From an uncultured Peptoniphilaceae bacterium (GTDB lineage: Bacteria; Bacillota; Clostridia; Tissierellales; Peptoniphilaceae): a DNA stretch of 64,000 nucleotides. Position 1 is the stretch's first letter; the number at the start of each line of letters is the position of its first letter. Below, piece after piece: positions 1 to 9,367 of this stretch. Under the pieces are notes generated by a model. It ran no database searches and was not told the origin of the DNA. It worked only from the letters and a program-made list of their open reading frames with translations. The stretch spans positions 154,112 to 218,111 of the forward strand of contig CALTTP010000003.1 of the NCBI GenBank assembly GCA_943912255.1, written 5' to 3'. The translations under genes and the position numbers were made by a program.

Positions 1-248
1 AAGAAGCTACTCAAGCTAGTCTAGAAAATGTACTAGCTATCGTTGAAGCTGGTGGTGGAAAGCTTCAAGACATTGCTAGAGTTGGAGTATTTGTAAGAAA
101 TATGGACGACTTTGGCAAGGTAAACGAAGTGTACCAAGACTTTTTTAAAGACCATAAACCTGCTAGAGCCTGTGTGGAAGTTTGTAAATTGCCTAAGGAT
201 GCAGTAATAGAAATAGAAGCCACTGCTTTAGTAGTTGATTCATTATAG
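1..248 (+). CDS. RidA family protein (YjgF/YER057c/UK114), 3' end
   Basis: This is the C-terminal end of a gene cut by the window edge; the frame begins at base 3 and ends with TAG at 246-248. The readable 81 residues are typical of RidA, the enamine/imine deaminase that hydrolyses reactive 2-aminoacrylate-type intermediates in the cytosol. They include a GKLQDIARVGVFV stretch, the HKPARACVEV segment with the family's conserved arginine, and a C-terminal VIEIEATALV strand. A strong terminator follows 16 bases later, so this is the last gene of its transcript. The family call is firm because this C-terminal half carries its most conserved motifs; the exact substrate cannot be read from sequence. 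Confidence 0.9.
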   Translation, partial: EATQASLENVLAIVEAGGGKLQDIARVGVFVRNMDDFGKVNEVYQDFFKDHKPARACVEVCKLPKDAVIEIEATALVVDSL

Positions 249-264
249 AAGTAAGTTTGATAAA

Positions 265-296
265 GGTGTAGCCTACAAGGGTTGCACCTTTTTTTT
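265..296 (+). terminator. Rho-independent terminator after ridA
   Basis: A ten-pair stem (GGTGTAGCCT with GGGTTGCACC, some G-U pairs) closes a four-base loop and runs straight into eight T residues. It closes the ridA transcript. Confidence 0.9.
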
Positions 297-397
297 AGAC
301 CTTATCTATTAAGATGATCATACTACACAGAGTATTAATTTGTAACTAACAACAAGTTTTTTATACTTGTTAAATCTATTATACGAGGAGGTAAATT

Positions 398-637
398 ATG
401 GAAAAGTGGATGAAAAATATAAATCGAATCTATATTTTGGTTGGTGGGGTTATTGCTGGAAGAATCTTATACCTTATGGATAAGTCACCAATTCCAATTG
501 GACCAGTGGGTGGATATAAAGGTGGCCTTGTCTACTACAATTTTAGATATTTCTCAGCTTATTTGCTTAAGCTTTTCCTTGTCTTTGGGCTTATCAATAT
601 TATCTTTTATTTTATAAGAAGAAGTAAAAGGGCTTAG
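398..637 (+). CDS. small membrane protein of unknown function
   Basis: This 79-residue protein has an AGGAGG ribosome site 7 bases before its ATG. Two hydrophobic segments (about residues 9-26 and 51-72) flank a Pro/Gly-rich linker containing SPIPIGPVGG, and the C-terminus is very basic (RRSKRA), so both ends probably lie in the cytosol. I do not recognise the family. It is a single-gene transcript bracketed by the ridA terminator and its own terminator at 667-703. The good ribosome site, membrane-like composition and terminator make it a likely real gene; its role is unknown. Confidence 0.7.
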   Translation: MEKWMKNINRIYILVGGVIAGRILYLMDKSPIPIGPVGGYKGGLVYYNFRYFSAYLLKLFLVFGLINIIFYFIRRSKRA

Positions 638-666
638 GAAAGAAAGACAAATTAAAAGTAATATGT

Positions 667-703
667 AAGTACTCTTTGCTATAAAAGTAAGGGGTACTTT
701 TTT
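667..703 (+). terminator. Rho-independent terminator
   Basis: A fourteen-pair stem with several G-U pairs (AAGTACTCTTTGCT with AGTAAGGGGTACTT) closes the loop ATAAA and is followed by a T run. It ends the small membrane protein transcript. Confidence 0.9.
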
Positions 704-869
704 ATTGACCTTAGAATTTTCCCGTGAATTATTATAATTTACCCCTTTTCATAATTTTAGGTTAAAATGAAGTTGGAATGTAAAATTACTTATAGGTATC
801 ATCAAATGATTATAGAAAATTCATAGGAAATTCATATGCACTTGTTAATATATATATAAGGAGATGGAC

Positions 870-1526
870 ATGGCGAAGATTTTATTATTAGAAGATGAAA
901 AGAATATTAGGGAAGTTTTAGTGGAGTATCTGACTATTTCTGGTCATGAGGTGTTTCAGGCAGAAGATGGGAATAGGGCTCTGGATTTGTTGAAGGAAGA
1001 GGATGTGGAAATTGCCATTTTAGATATTATGGTTCCCGGGAAAAGTGGCATGGAAGTCCTTTCTGAAATCAGAGAGAATCCTAGGACAAAAGACCTTGGT
1101 GTCATCATGCTAACTGCCTTGGATGATATAAATACTCAGGTTACTGCATTTAATAAATTTGCCGATGAATATTTGATTAAGCCAATCTCTCCTATAGTTT
1201 TAATCAAGAGGATAGAGACGCTTCTAAGGAGGATTAAGCCAAATCCCATTTCTGATGAATCCTTTGTAATCGATGAGGGTAGTTTCACCGTCTTTGTCGA
1301 TGGAAAGGAAGTTCCTTTTACATTAAGTGAGTTTTTAATTTTACAAATGCTATATGAGAATAGGGACATGGTATTAACTAGGGAGCAGCTTATTATGGGT
1401 GCCTTTAATGATGATTATATTGGAAACGATAGAATCATTGATGCCCATATAAAGAATATTAGAAAAAAACTGGGAAAGGAGTATATCAAAACCGTAATCG
1501 GTGTTGGATATAAGTTTATGATTTAA
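870..1526 (+). CDS. OmpR/PhoB-family response regulator
   Basis: This is the cytosolic transcription factor of a two-component system, 218 residues. The receiver domain (about 1-118) has the acidic pocket EDE at 8-10, the phospho-acceptor D52 in ILDIMVPGKSG, T82 and K104 (YLIKP). A winged-helix DNA-binding domain fills about 125-218. I start at the ATG at 870 because AAGGAG at 858-863 is then 6 bases upstream; the in-frame ATG at 864 would have no spacing. The kinase gene begins on the very next base after the stop, followed by an ABC ATPase and permease. Such arrangements usually let a sensor control its own exporter, often against antimicrobial peptides; that role is inference here. Confidence 0.93.
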   Translation: MAKILLLEDEKNIREVLVEYLTISGHEVFQAEDGNRALDLLKEEDVEIAILDIMVPGKSGMEVLSEIRENPRTKDLGVIMLTALDDINTQVTAFNKFADEYLIKPISPIVLIKRIETLLRRIKPNPISDESFVIDEGSFTVFVDGKEVPFTLSEFLILQMLYENRDMVLTREQLIMGAFNDDYIGNDRIIDAHIKNIRKKLGKEYIKTVIGVGYKFMI

Positions 1527-3095
1527 ATGAAATTAGGAAAAAAGAATTTTTGGTACAGTATCATTTTAGCTATTTTCATCTTGATAGTGGTGGTTTCCTA
1601 TCTAGCCATACTACTTCCAAATCTCTATGTAGAGCATAGTATAACATCTACTACGGAAGAGCTTGAAAAATTCCATTTGGGAATGGTGGAGAACAAAGAC
1701 TCTATCAGTGAATTAACCAAGATAGGTAGCAGATTTTATCTAGAGATGGATATGAATTTTGACAAGGTGGAAATATTCTCCAGTACTCTAAAGGGAAGTT
1801 TGGATATTTCTAAATCGGTAGTTAAAGATAACTTGAATAATATAAGGCAAATTTTGGAAAACCCCGAGAAGGATAGTGAAGGTTTTACTATTTCTTCAGG
1901 AAGATTCAATGAACTCTCTAATAATTTTGAAGATATAGTTAGATACTTTAGAGACAATTTCTATATTAGGGGAGTGGATACAGACTTAAAATTCAATGAA
2001 AAGCTAAACTTTGATGAGGATAATTCTTACTATGACTTTAAAAAGGTAAATGAAAACACCTATTCTGTAAAACTAGGTTATAGGGATAAGAATGTGGCAG
2101 AGTATATTAGCTATATTGCTCTAACCAACGAAGAGGATGGCTACAAGATTACCTTTGGATCTTTTATAGCACCGAGAATTGAAGATTTACTACCAGTGGT
2201 GCTTTCTAGCTTGCCAATGATTGTGTTGGTTTTAATGTTACTGGTTTTGGTTATTTCAAATTTCTACTCCAAAAAACTAGTGGAACCAATAGTGAAGATC
2301 CAACGATTTACAGACAATTACAATACAAAGACAAAAGCAGAATATGACTCCATAAAGTTTAAGGGAGATGATGAACTATCTCGACTTGGTAGAAATGTCA
2401 TTAAAATGGATAAGGCTTTACGAAAAAATATTGAAAAACTTAAGATTGAATCTGAAAGAAAGGATGTCTTTACCAGGTCTGCAACTCATCAACTTAAAAC
2501 TCCTTTAGCAGCATCCTTACTTCTATGTGATGGCATGATAAATAATATGGGGAAATACCAGGATAGGGAAAAGTATCTACCTGTATTAAAGAATGAACTA
2601 TTAGAGATGAATAAAATGGTTCAAGAACTCCTTAGCATTAGACAAAAGAGTATTGAGCTAAACCTTGAAATCGGGAACTTAAGGCAAATAATATTAAAAG
2701 AAATAGAAAAATATAAAATAAAGTCTGACGAAAAGAATCTTACAGTCTCTTTGAAGGGCGATGCGAATTGGAAAATAGATGGGGATGTATTTATGCAAAT
2801 CATCGACAATATCTTGGAAAACTGTGTAAATTACACCAAGGACGGAGGGATTATTAACATAGAAATCTTTGAAGATAGAATTGAGTTTTATAATGAGGAG
2901 TCCCAGATACCTTCTGAACTGGAGAACTCAATTTGTGATCCTTTTGTGTCTTCCGCAAATACTAAGAGTAAAGGCCTAGGACTTTATATCTCTCAATATT
3001 ATAGTAATCTATTGGGACTGGATATTGAAGTGAAAAATCATAGACATGGGGTTTTAACAATTTTAAGGAGAATTGAAAATGATAACAATCAATGA
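1527..3095 (+). CDS. membrane sensor histidine kinase
   Basis: This 522-residue membrane kinase is the partner of the preceding regulator. A transmembrane helix at about 9-31 is followed by a large extracytoplasmic sensor region (about 32-224), a second helix at about 225-246 and a HAMP-like linker. The dimerisation domain carries the phosphorylated H321 in ATHQLKTPLAAS, and the ATPase domain shows the N box (DNILENCVNY) and G box (KSKGLGLYIS). The ATG directly abuts the regulator stop codon, and the 3' end overlaps the ABC ATPase gene, so the four genes are translationally coupled. The extracytoplasmic region is longer than in the short intramembrane-sensing kinases of bacitracin-type systems, so it may bind a ligand itself; the signal is unknown. 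Confidence 0.93.
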   Translation: MKLGKKNFWYSIILAIFILIVVVSYLAILLPNLYVEHSITSTTEELEKFHLGMVENKDSISELTKIGSRFYLEMDMNFDKVEIFSSTLKGSLDISKSVVKDNLNNIRQILENPEKDSEGFTISSGRFNELSNNFEDIVRYFRDNFYIRGVDTDLKFNEKLNFDEDNSYYDFKKVNENTYSVKLGYRDKNVAEYISYIALTNEEDGYKITFGSFIAPRIEDLLPVVLSSLPMIVLVLMLLVLVISNFYSKKLVEPIVKIQRFTDNYNTKTKAEYDSIKFKGDDELSRLGRNVIKMDKALRKNIEKLKIESERKDVFTRSATHQLKTPLAASLLLCDGMINNMGKYQDREKYLPVLKNELLEMNKMVQELLSIRQKSIELNLEIGNLRQIILKEIEKYKIKSDEKNLTVSLKGDANWKIDGDVFMQIIDNILENCVNYTKDGGIINIEIFEDRIEFYNEESQIPSELENSICDPFVSSANTKSKGLGLYISQYYSNLLGLDIEVKNHRHGVLTILRRIENDNNQ

Positions 3096-3954
3096 TTTAA
3101 AAGTAAATTATGGAAATTTCACTGCTTTGGATATACAGCGGGAAATCAGTATCGATAGAAATAGAAAACTTGGAGTACTAGGTTCCAATGGGGCAGGTAA
3201 AACCACTCTTGTCAATGCAATCATGGAACTTGTACCCTATGAAGGAAGTATAGTAAAGGCAATTCCAAAAGAAGAGATTGCCGTTCATATGCAAAATAAT
3301 TACTATCCAGATAATATTGCCGTTAGAACGGTTATGGAGGCCATACTAGGTTCAAAACTTGAAAAAAGTGAAAAGGCAATGAAGTTGATAAAGTTCTTTA
3401 AATTTGAATCTGCCCTAAAGAAGACTTTTAAAGAATTGTCTGGAGGACAGAAGCAAAGACTGACAGTTATTTTGGTACTGGCAGAGGAAAGTCCAATAAC
3501 CATTTTTGACGAAGTGACTTCTGGATTAGATTTTCAAACTAGAACGGCTTTAATGGATTTACTTGAAAAATGGTATGTGGACAGAGATGACACTTTGATT
3601 TTAGTTTCCCATTACTATGATGAATTAGAAAAATTGGTTGATGATGTGTTAATTCTAGAAAAGGGAAAACTCATAGATTATGGGAACAAAACTGAACTTT
3701 TCAACAAGTACTGTGGGCAGAGAGTGATTTCATTTTCTGAAGAACAATATAAGGAAGATTTGATGAAGGACTTTGTAAAGATCTACGGTCCTGAGGGAAA
3801 GATAGTCTTTTCTGTAAATGACAATGAGGAAGAAGCGAGGCTTCAAAAGATTATGATAGATGAGAATATAGATTTTGAAAGGTCATCTAATGACATGGAA
3901 ACCATGTATATCAATGCTTTAAGAAAGGCAGGGATTAACAATGAAGAAAAATAA
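3079..3954 (+). CDS. ABC transporter ATP-binding protein
   Basis: This 291-residue cytosolic ATPase powers the permease encoded next. Walker A is GSNGAGKTT (about 35-43), the signature SGGQKQR begins near 121 and Walker B reads TIFDE near 141. The H-loop lies in LVSHYYDEL. I start at the ATG at 3079 because AAGGAG at 3065-3070 is 8 bases away; a TTG at 3073 is too close. The gene overlaps the kinase by 17 bases and the permease by 14. Context points to an exporter under two-component control, and the C-terminal ~80 residues are the usual variable tail of drug or peptide exporters. Substrate unknown. Confidence 0.9.
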   Translation: MITINDLKVNYGNFTALDIQREISIDRNRKLGVLGSNGAGKTTLVNAIMELVPYEGSIVKAIPKEEIAVHMQNNYYPDNIAVRTVMEAILGSKLEKSEKAMKLIKFFKFESALKKTFKELSGGQKQRLTVILVLAEESPITIFDEVTSGLDFQTRTALMDLLEKWYVDRDDTLILVSHYYDELEKLVDDVLILEKGKLIDYGNKTELFNKYCGQRVISFSEEQYKEDLMKDFVKIYGPEGKIVFSVNDNEEEARLQKIMIDENIDFERSSNDMETMYINALRKAGINNEEK

Positions 3955-4729
3955 TTTTAAGTATCTCCTAATAATGGAATTGAAGATTATGTTGAAAAAT
4001 GTGTTGTATTTGATCTTTGGTCTTTTTCTGCCCTTGTTTTTACTGCTCCTTGTAGGAAAGGCAGGACTGGAAGGGGTTCCCAAGGAGGTTTTACCAAAAG
4101 TACACACCAGTTTATTAATTGGATTTGCCGTTGTAATTCCCTTTTCTACCATGCATATAGGTTATGCTGCCATCTATGCAGAGTCCTTAGAAAAGGAAAT
4201 CCCCCTGAGGATGGAACTTTTTGGAAATAGCCCAAGAAAGTTATTTCTAGCAAAATTAGTGGCAAATTTGATATATGTTACCATTGCCATGGTAGTATAT
4301 ACTATAGTTGCCGTTTCCAACCTAGAAGTTCAAGCGCCATCTGTAAAGGGATTAATAGGATGTTTGGTACTATTTTATATAATCTCCACTCTATTTTTAT
4401 TGCTGGCCCATGGCATTGCCTACGCTACTAGAAAGTTTGGTACCACCTACGCCTTTACCATGAGCTTTTACTTCTTCTGTATGGTGGTTTCTGGATTTAT
4501 GGGAATACCGAAGGAAACTATGCCTAAATTTTTAAATAAATTTGCCTCACTATTTATTCCCATGTACCATATACAGGAGGAAAACTTCTTGAAATTCTAC
4601 TTGGGAGAATCTTCAAACATATCTCCATTAATACAGTCCACTATAACCTTTGGAGCAGTAGTCCTTTTAATTTTTATTGGTGCCCATAAATTTAGGGAAA
4701 GGGTTGGACAGTTCAAAAAAATTGGATAA
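3941..4729 (+). CDS. ABC-2 type permease
   Basis: This 262-residue integral membrane protein has six hydrophobic segments, at about 20-38, 57-76, 104-124, 136-155, 163-181 and 233-251, the count of an ABC-2 family half transporter. It starts inside the end of the ATPase gene and is the last gene of the four-gene operon, followed nine bases later by a terminator. With the ATPase it should form a homodimeric exporter in the cytoplasmic membrane. Similar four-gene sets serve in resistance to antimicrobial peptides or in toxin export, but nothing in this sequence fixes the cargo. Confidence 0.88.
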   Translation: MKKNNFKYLLIMELKIMLKNVLYLIFGLFLPLFLLLLVGKAGLEGVPKEVLPKVHTSLLIGFAVVIPFSTMHIGYAAIYAESLEKEIPLRMELFGNSPRKLFLAKLVANLIYVTIAMVVYTIVAVSNLEVQAPSVKGLIGCLVLFYIISTLFLLLAHGIAYATRKFGTTYAFTMSFYFFCMVVSGFMGIPKETMPKFLNKFASLFIPMYHIQEENFLKFYLGESSNISPLIQSTITFGAVVLLIFIGAHKFRERVGQFKKIG

Positions 4730-4737
4730 ACTAAAAT

Positions 4738-4765
4738 AACCGTCCTAAAAGGGGCGGTTTTTTTA
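4738..4765 (+). terminator. Rho-independent terminator of the two-component/ABC operon
   Basis: AACCGTCC pairs with GGGGCGGTT around a short loop, followed by seven T residues. Confidence 0.88.
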
Positions 4766-4846
4766 ATGGAGCTTAAAAATTAATTTGTTATGTGATATCT
4801 TAGCAACCTTCTTTGTTTTAAAGTATAATACTACTTAGGAGGAACT

Positions 4847-7390
4847 ATGAGAGAATTTTTTGAGAAATTAGAGCATCAAAAGTATTTTTATTTTGCCTTA
4901 GCATTTATAATACCTTTTTTGACTTTTATTATTATATACTTAGCTAACACATACTACCCTGTTGGAAGACATCAAATACTTATTGTAGATGCCTACCATC
5001 AGTACTATCAGTTTTATCAAGTACTTAGAGAAAAGTTACTAGATGGGGGAGGGTTTCTATATACCTTTAGAATGGGCCTTGGTTCCGATTTCTTGGGACT
5101 GGCTGCCTATTATTTGATTTCGCCAATCAATTTATTTCTACTAGCAGTTCCAGAAAATCTACTTATAGTATTCTTTGAACTGGCAATTGCCATTAAGATT
5201 GGCCTTATGGGATTTACCTTTAGCATCTATCTCTACTGGATCTATCAAAAGAAGGACTATGCCATGGTGGCATTTTCTTTAATATATTCCCTAGGGGGAT
5301 TTGTAGCAGGATATTTTTGGAATATTATGTGGTTAGATGTTCTCATACTATTTCCCTTGGTAATCCTGGGAATAAAGAATATAGTCATAAAAGATTCCTA
5401 CAGACTTTACTTCTTTTCTCTACTAGGATGCTTTTTACTTAACTACTATATGTCTGTTTTTGTATCCTTTGCTGTAATAATATTTTATCTTGGATTTAGC
5501 TTTATAAGAGGACTGGACATAAAGACATTTTTCAAAAAGGGTTTTAAGGCCCTGTTCTATTCGGTGTTTTGTGGACTATTATCTGCCTTTATTTTGCTTC
5601 CTACGGCAATAGGACTTACTAGGGTCTATAAATCGGCAAGTCCCTTTACAGGAGAAGTGAAGCTAATCAATGATTTTCATGACCTATTTGCAAATGCACT
5701 GGCTTTTAACTCTTCCACCGTTAGAGATGGCCTACCAAATATTTACAGTGGGCTAATAATTATATTCTTTGTATTTATTTATATACTATCAAAGGGGATT
5801 TTAAAGAGGGAGAAGTTATTTTCTCTAATATTAGTAGCCTTTTTGTATTTGAGCACCAATGTAAACGTCCTAGACTATATTTGGCATGGGTTTAGATACT
5901 CTAATATGCTTCCAGCAAGATTTACCTTTATACTTTCCTTTGTAGTTGGGATAATATGCTATAAGACCTTTATGAACCTAAATTTCAAGGACAATAAATT
6001 CCTTATACCTCTAGGTATTTTAGTTTTACTTATTGTATTTTACTTAGGTAGAGAGAGGGATTGGACCATTGCTGTTGCAAATTTAGTGTTAATGACAGTT
6101 TATATAGGTCTTACTTTTATTTCCCATTATCAACGGACAACAGCCAGAGGCTTACTATGTTTTATATTAATAGCAGAACTTATAGTAAATATATCCGTAG
6201 GTGTGTACTCTGGAGGAACTACTGACTATTATGACTTTATCAAGTATAAAGAGGAAATAAATGCCCTAAAGTCTAGAATAAATGAAGATGAATTTTATAG
6301 AGCTGAATCTATGGAGCGCTTTACATTTAATGACCCAGCTTTATATGGATACAATGGCCTTGCCATGTTTTCATCTACCCTAGATAAGAGAATGTCTTTG
6401 TTTATGGAAAATATGGGTCATGCTTCAAGTCCCGCAGGAAATAGAATTTACTACAATTACACCACACCTATTATCAATTCCTTTTTAAATATCAAGTATC
6501 TCTTCCAAAAGGAGAAAGCCATAGATATTTTTGGTTTTGAAAAGGAAAGACAAGTGGGCCAGGCAACCTTGCAAAAGAACCAGTTTCCAATGCCCTTAGC
6601 CTTTGAGCCTAAGGGAGACATAGAACATAGAAGCTATAAATATGATAATATTGAAAATCAAGAAGAGTTTTTTAACGCTCTTTCAGGTAGGGAAGATAAG
6701 ATTTTTACCATGATAACAAGGTCCGGGGTTACAGCAGACGATTTAAAAATAAACGATGAGACCGAGGATAAAATATTCTATACCACACCAGAACAGGAAG
6801 AAAATTTAATTTTGGAATATGATATTCCTGAAGATGGATACTACTACTTTGACTCCGATAGTGTGGAAGATAATCAGTTTACCTTAGATGTTTATGGGGA
6901 ACTTACGGACTTTGATATTAGAAATAGAAATATCACCGGTGGAATCTTCCTTGAAGGAGGAACCTATCTTAAAGTCAAAGTCAACTTAGGAAAGGACGAC
7001 GATGGAAACTTTGCCTTTAGGGTTTTTAAGCTGGAGGAAGAACCCTTTATTAGGGCCTATGAAAAAGCTGTGGAAAATACTGGGAAAAACATCCAAGTAA
7101 AAAAGGAAAAAGTATCCTTTGATATAGACTCAAAATCGGGGAAAATACTTACATCAATTCCCTATAACAAAGGTTGGAAAGCCTATGTCAATGGAAAAGA
7201 AGTAAAAACCGATGTGTTTTATGATGCTTTTTTAGTAGTCCATGGACTACCAGGTAAAAATCATGTGGAGCTTAAGTATTCACCTACTGGCTTTGTTTAT
7301 GGACTGGGAATTTCAGGAGTTTCTTTAATTGTGTTACTGCTGTTAAAGAGGAGGACTTTAAAGGCGATTTTTATAGATAAGAGTCATTAA
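4847..7390 (+). CDS. YfhO family membrane protein (GT-C-like glycosyltransferase)
   Basis: This 847-residue polytopic protein matches the YfhO family. Its N-terminal part has a lumenal first loop rich in acidic and aromatic residues (VDAYHQYYQFYQ) and a series of membrane helices to about residue 450. A large extracytoplasmic domain (about 460-815) and a last helix before a basic tail complete it. In Bacillus, YfhO uses lipid-linked sugars to glycosylate lipoteichoic acid; that role is known for the family and inferred here. An AGGAGG site lies 6 bases before the ATG. It heads a three-gene set with an acyltransferase-like and a PIG-L deacetylase-like gene, consistent with modifying a surface polymer. 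Confidence 0.88.
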   Translation: MREFFEKLEHQKYFYFALAFIIPFLTFIIIYLANTYYPVGRHQILIVDAYHQYYQFYQVLREKLLDGGGFLYTFRMGLGSDFLGLAAYYLISPINLFLLAVPENLLIVFFELAIAIKIGLMGFTFSIYLYWIYQKKDYAMVAFSLIYSLGGFVAGYFWNIMWLDVLILFPLVILGIKNIVIKDSYRLYFFSLLGCFLLNYYMSVFVSFAVIIFYLGFSFIRGLDIKTFFKKGFKALFYSVFCGLLSAFILLPTAIGLTRVYKSASPFTGEVKLINDFHDLFANALAFNSSTVRDGLPNIYSGLIIIFFVFIYILSKGILKREKLFSLILVAFLYLSTNVNVLDYIWHGFRYSNMLPARFTFILSFVVGIICYKTFMNLNFKDNKFLIPLGILVLLIVFYLGRERDWTIAVANLVLMTVYIGLTFISHYQRTTARGLLCFILIAELIVNISVGVYSGGTTDYYDFIKYKEEINALKSRINEDEFYRAESMERFTFNDPALYGYNGLAMFSSTLDKRMSLFMENMGHASSPAGNRIYYNYTTPIINSFLNIKYLFQKEKAIDIFGFEKERQVGQATLQKNQFPMPLAFEPKGDIEHRSYKYDNIENQEEFFNALSGREDKIFTMITRSGVTADDLKINDETEDKIFYTTPEQEENLILEYDIPEDGYYYFDSDSVEDNQFTLDVYGELTDFDIRNRNITGGIFLEGGTYLKVKVNLGKDDDGNFAFRVFKLEEEPFIRAYEKAVENTGKNIQVKKEKVSFDIDSKSGKILTSIPYNKGWKAYVNGKEVKTDVFYDAFLVVHGLPGKNHVELKYSPTGFVYGLGISGVSLIVLLLLKRRTLKAIFIDKSH

Positions 7391-7415
7391 ATAACCTCAA
7401 TTGGAAAGGAAAGAA

Positions 7416-8480
7416 ATGGAAGTAAAGGAAATAAGAAGTTTTGAAGATTTTGAAAAATCTTTTCACGATATTGAAAAATTATGGGAAAATTGTAGGGAAA
7501 GGGAGATTTTTTATTCTCCCTTGTTTTTAAAACAGTATATTAAGTCCTACAAGAAGGAAAATTTGCTTTTTTTATTGATGTACCACAATAAAAAGCCAGC
7601 ACTTTTGGCCCCCTTTGAAATTATCCAAAGAAATATAGGCTTTTTGAAATGGAGTGAGCTAAGGTTTGCCATTGAAGGGGACTTTAAGAATTTTATCTTG
7701 GACAATAGTTTGGGAAATGAGGACACTCTATTAAAAAATATCTTTAAGCATATTAAAAAACTTGAAGTGGATAGGGTCTCTTTGGACAATATACTCCCAG
7801 ATTCCAGCCTTTGTAGATATATATTAAAAAATCAACGACTTAATCCCAATTTAAAATCCCAAAACTTGGTGCCGATTTTAGACTTTGATAAATTTAAGGA
7901 CTTTGAAGAATTTGAAAGGACTTTCCCTGCAAATACTAGAAAGTATAAGAATAAATTGTTGAGAGAGAAAAATGTGGAATTTGAGGTCGTGGATGAGATG
8001 ACTGAAAGCCTATATGAGGAAATAAAGAACCTTCATATTAAGGAGAAAGACTTTTTAAAGAGTTCTGGAAGAACTGAGAGATACTCACTATATGAAGATG
8101 ACAATAGAGAGGACTTTATAAAGAATATTCAGCTTTCTTCAAAGGCAGTTAGACTGTTTATACTATGGGATTTGGATAGCAAAAAGATAATCGCCTATAG
8201 AAATTGTTATATTAACGGTAAAGAACTGGTCTCATGGAACACAGCCTATGACCCAGAATATAGGGACTACAGTTTAAGCAACGGCATATTCTATTTTATC
8301 TTCAAAAATTTCTTTGAACAGGATAAATATTCTAGGTTTAATTTTGGAGTAGGGGGTTACCCTTGGAAGTTTGGCTATGCCAATGGCTTTACCAATGTTT
8401 ATATTCTAGATTACTTTAAGTCTGATAAGGGCAAGAAAATAGAAAGGCTAATTAAGATAAAGAAAGGTTTTAAGGATTAG
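7416..8480 (+). CDS. acyltransferase-like protein (BioF2/FemAB-type GNAT fold)
   Basis: This soluble 354-residue protein resembles the BioF2-like/FemAB-related GNAT proteins often found in polysaccharide clusters. The N-terminal half contains the aromatic-rich SPLFLKQYIKSYKKE stretch; the C-terminal half has the ISYRNCYINGKEL-type strand (here IAYRNCYINGKEL), the SNGIFYFIFKNFF helix and FNFGVGGYPWKFGYANGF. Start is the ATG at 7416, with AAAGGA 5 bases upstream; a TTG at 7401 in the same frame lacks a ribosome site. It lies 25 bases after yfhO and 4 bases before the deacetylase gene, so the three are probably one operon. A transfer of an acyl or aminoacyl group to a surface glycan is plausible but unproven. 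Confidence 0.72.
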   Translation: MEVKEIRSFEDFEKSFHDIEKLWENCREREIFYSPLFLKQYIKSYKKENLLFLLMYHNKKPALLAPFEIIQRNIGFLKWSELRFAIEGDFKNFILDNSLGNEDTLLKNIFKHIKKLEVDRVSLDNILPDSSLCRYILKNQRLNPNLKSQNLVPILDFDKFKDFEEFERTFPANTRKYKNKLLREKNVEFEVVDEMTESLYEEIKNLHIKEKDFLKSSGRTERYSLYEDDNREDFIKNIQLSSKAVRLFILWDLDSKKIIAYRNCYINGKELVSWNTAYDPEYRDYSLSNGIFYFIFKNFFEQDKYSRFNFGVGGYPWKFGYANGFTNVYILDYFKSDKGKKIERLIKIKKGFKD

Positions 8481-8484
8481 AAAA

Positions 8485-9333
8485 ATGTGGAAAGATATAG
8501 CGGCAAAGGTCCTTTACTATCCTATAAAATGGTATAACCTTATCAATATTAGAAAAATTTATAGTGAAAAAAAGCTAAAGGTTACTTCAAAAGTAGAACT
8601 GCCACTGGGTAAAACTTTAGTGATTTCACCCCATGTGGACGATGAAACCATTGGTCTTGGGGGACTTTTAGATTCCAATAGAGCCAATAATAGACAAGTG
8701 GATCTAATATATCTAACAGACTCCTCAGGGTCTAAAAGCAATTCTTTTGAAGATACAAAGACCCTTAGAGAAAAGGAGGCAAGACAACTGGTAACTGAGT
8801 TAAATATGGGGGACCTTAAGATTCTAAAAGCTAAGAATAACGATGTAAATCCTTATACAGATGAAGTAGTAAGGGAATTACATGAGTTTTTATCACGAAA
8901 GAACTATGAGAAAGTCTTCGTAGTCTCACCCTTTGACGCCCACTATGAACATAGATGGACCAACAATGTGTTTTTTAAAGCTCTAAATGGTGGGGACTTT
9001 GATTTTGATATCTATCTATATGAAGTCAGTAACCTACTGCCAGATGAATGGATAAATACCTTTCATACCTTTAATGGGGAGAAAAAGAAAAAAATATTCG
9101 ACCTATTTATCAGTCAAAAAGTCGCTATGGATTTTGATATCTTTTTACAGTTAAATAGGTTTAAAGGGCTCCCTTTAGGTGAAAAATCTTTCGTAGAACT
9201 TTTTTCTAAACTTTCAGTGAAAGAATATAAAAAGTTGATGGAGAGTTTTTCAGAAGAGGAGATTAAAGAAAAATTACCTCGAAGAATCGCCAATCATAGG
9301 ACTTTTTACAAGGTATTAAGGGATAATAAGTAA
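8485..9333 (+). CDS. PIG-L family deacetylase
   Basis: This 282-residue protein belongs to the PIG-L/LmbE zinc deacetylases, which remove N-acetyl groups from N-acetylglucosamine-type sugars. The metal site motif is HVDDE (in ISPHVDDETIGLG, about 48-60), and the later SPFDAHYEHRW segment supplies the third ligand region. There is no signal peptide. A AAGGA site lies 9 bases before the ATG. The gene ends in a palindromic terminator shared with no other gene. In context it would deacetylate a sugar used by the neighbouring YfhO-type machinery; the substrate is inferred. Confidence 0.87.
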   Translation: MWKDIAAKVLYYPIKWYNLINIRKIYSEKKLKVTSKVELPLGKTLVISPHVDDETIGLGGLLDSNRANNRQVDLIYLTDSSGSKSNSFEDTKTLREKEARQLVTELNMGDLKILKAKNNDVNPYTDEVVRELHEFLSRKNYEKVFVVSPFDAHYEHRWTNNVFFKALNGGDFDFDIYLYEVSNLLPDEWINTFHTFNGEKKKKIFDLFISQKVAMDFDIFLQLNRFKGLPLGEKSFVELFSKLSVKEYKKLMESFSEEEIKEKLPRRIANHRTFYKVLRDNK

Positions 9334-9355
9334 AAGCACTCAATTGAGTGCTTTT
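9332..9355. terminator. palindromic bidirectional terminator
   Basis: A perfect 24-base palindrome (AAAAGCACTCAA and its complement) begins at the stop codon of the deacetylase gene and ends 13 bases before the stop of the convergent heparinase-like gene. T tracts on both strands suit both genes. The core AAGCACTCA stem recurs elsewhere in the window. Confidence 0.85.
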
Positions 9356-9367
9356 AATAATCTTAAA

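Noticed and set aside
3079..4729. A bacitracin-type BceAB exporter
   Set aside because: The permease is about 260 residues with six helices and lacks the large extracellular loop of BceB, and the kinase has a large sensor region.
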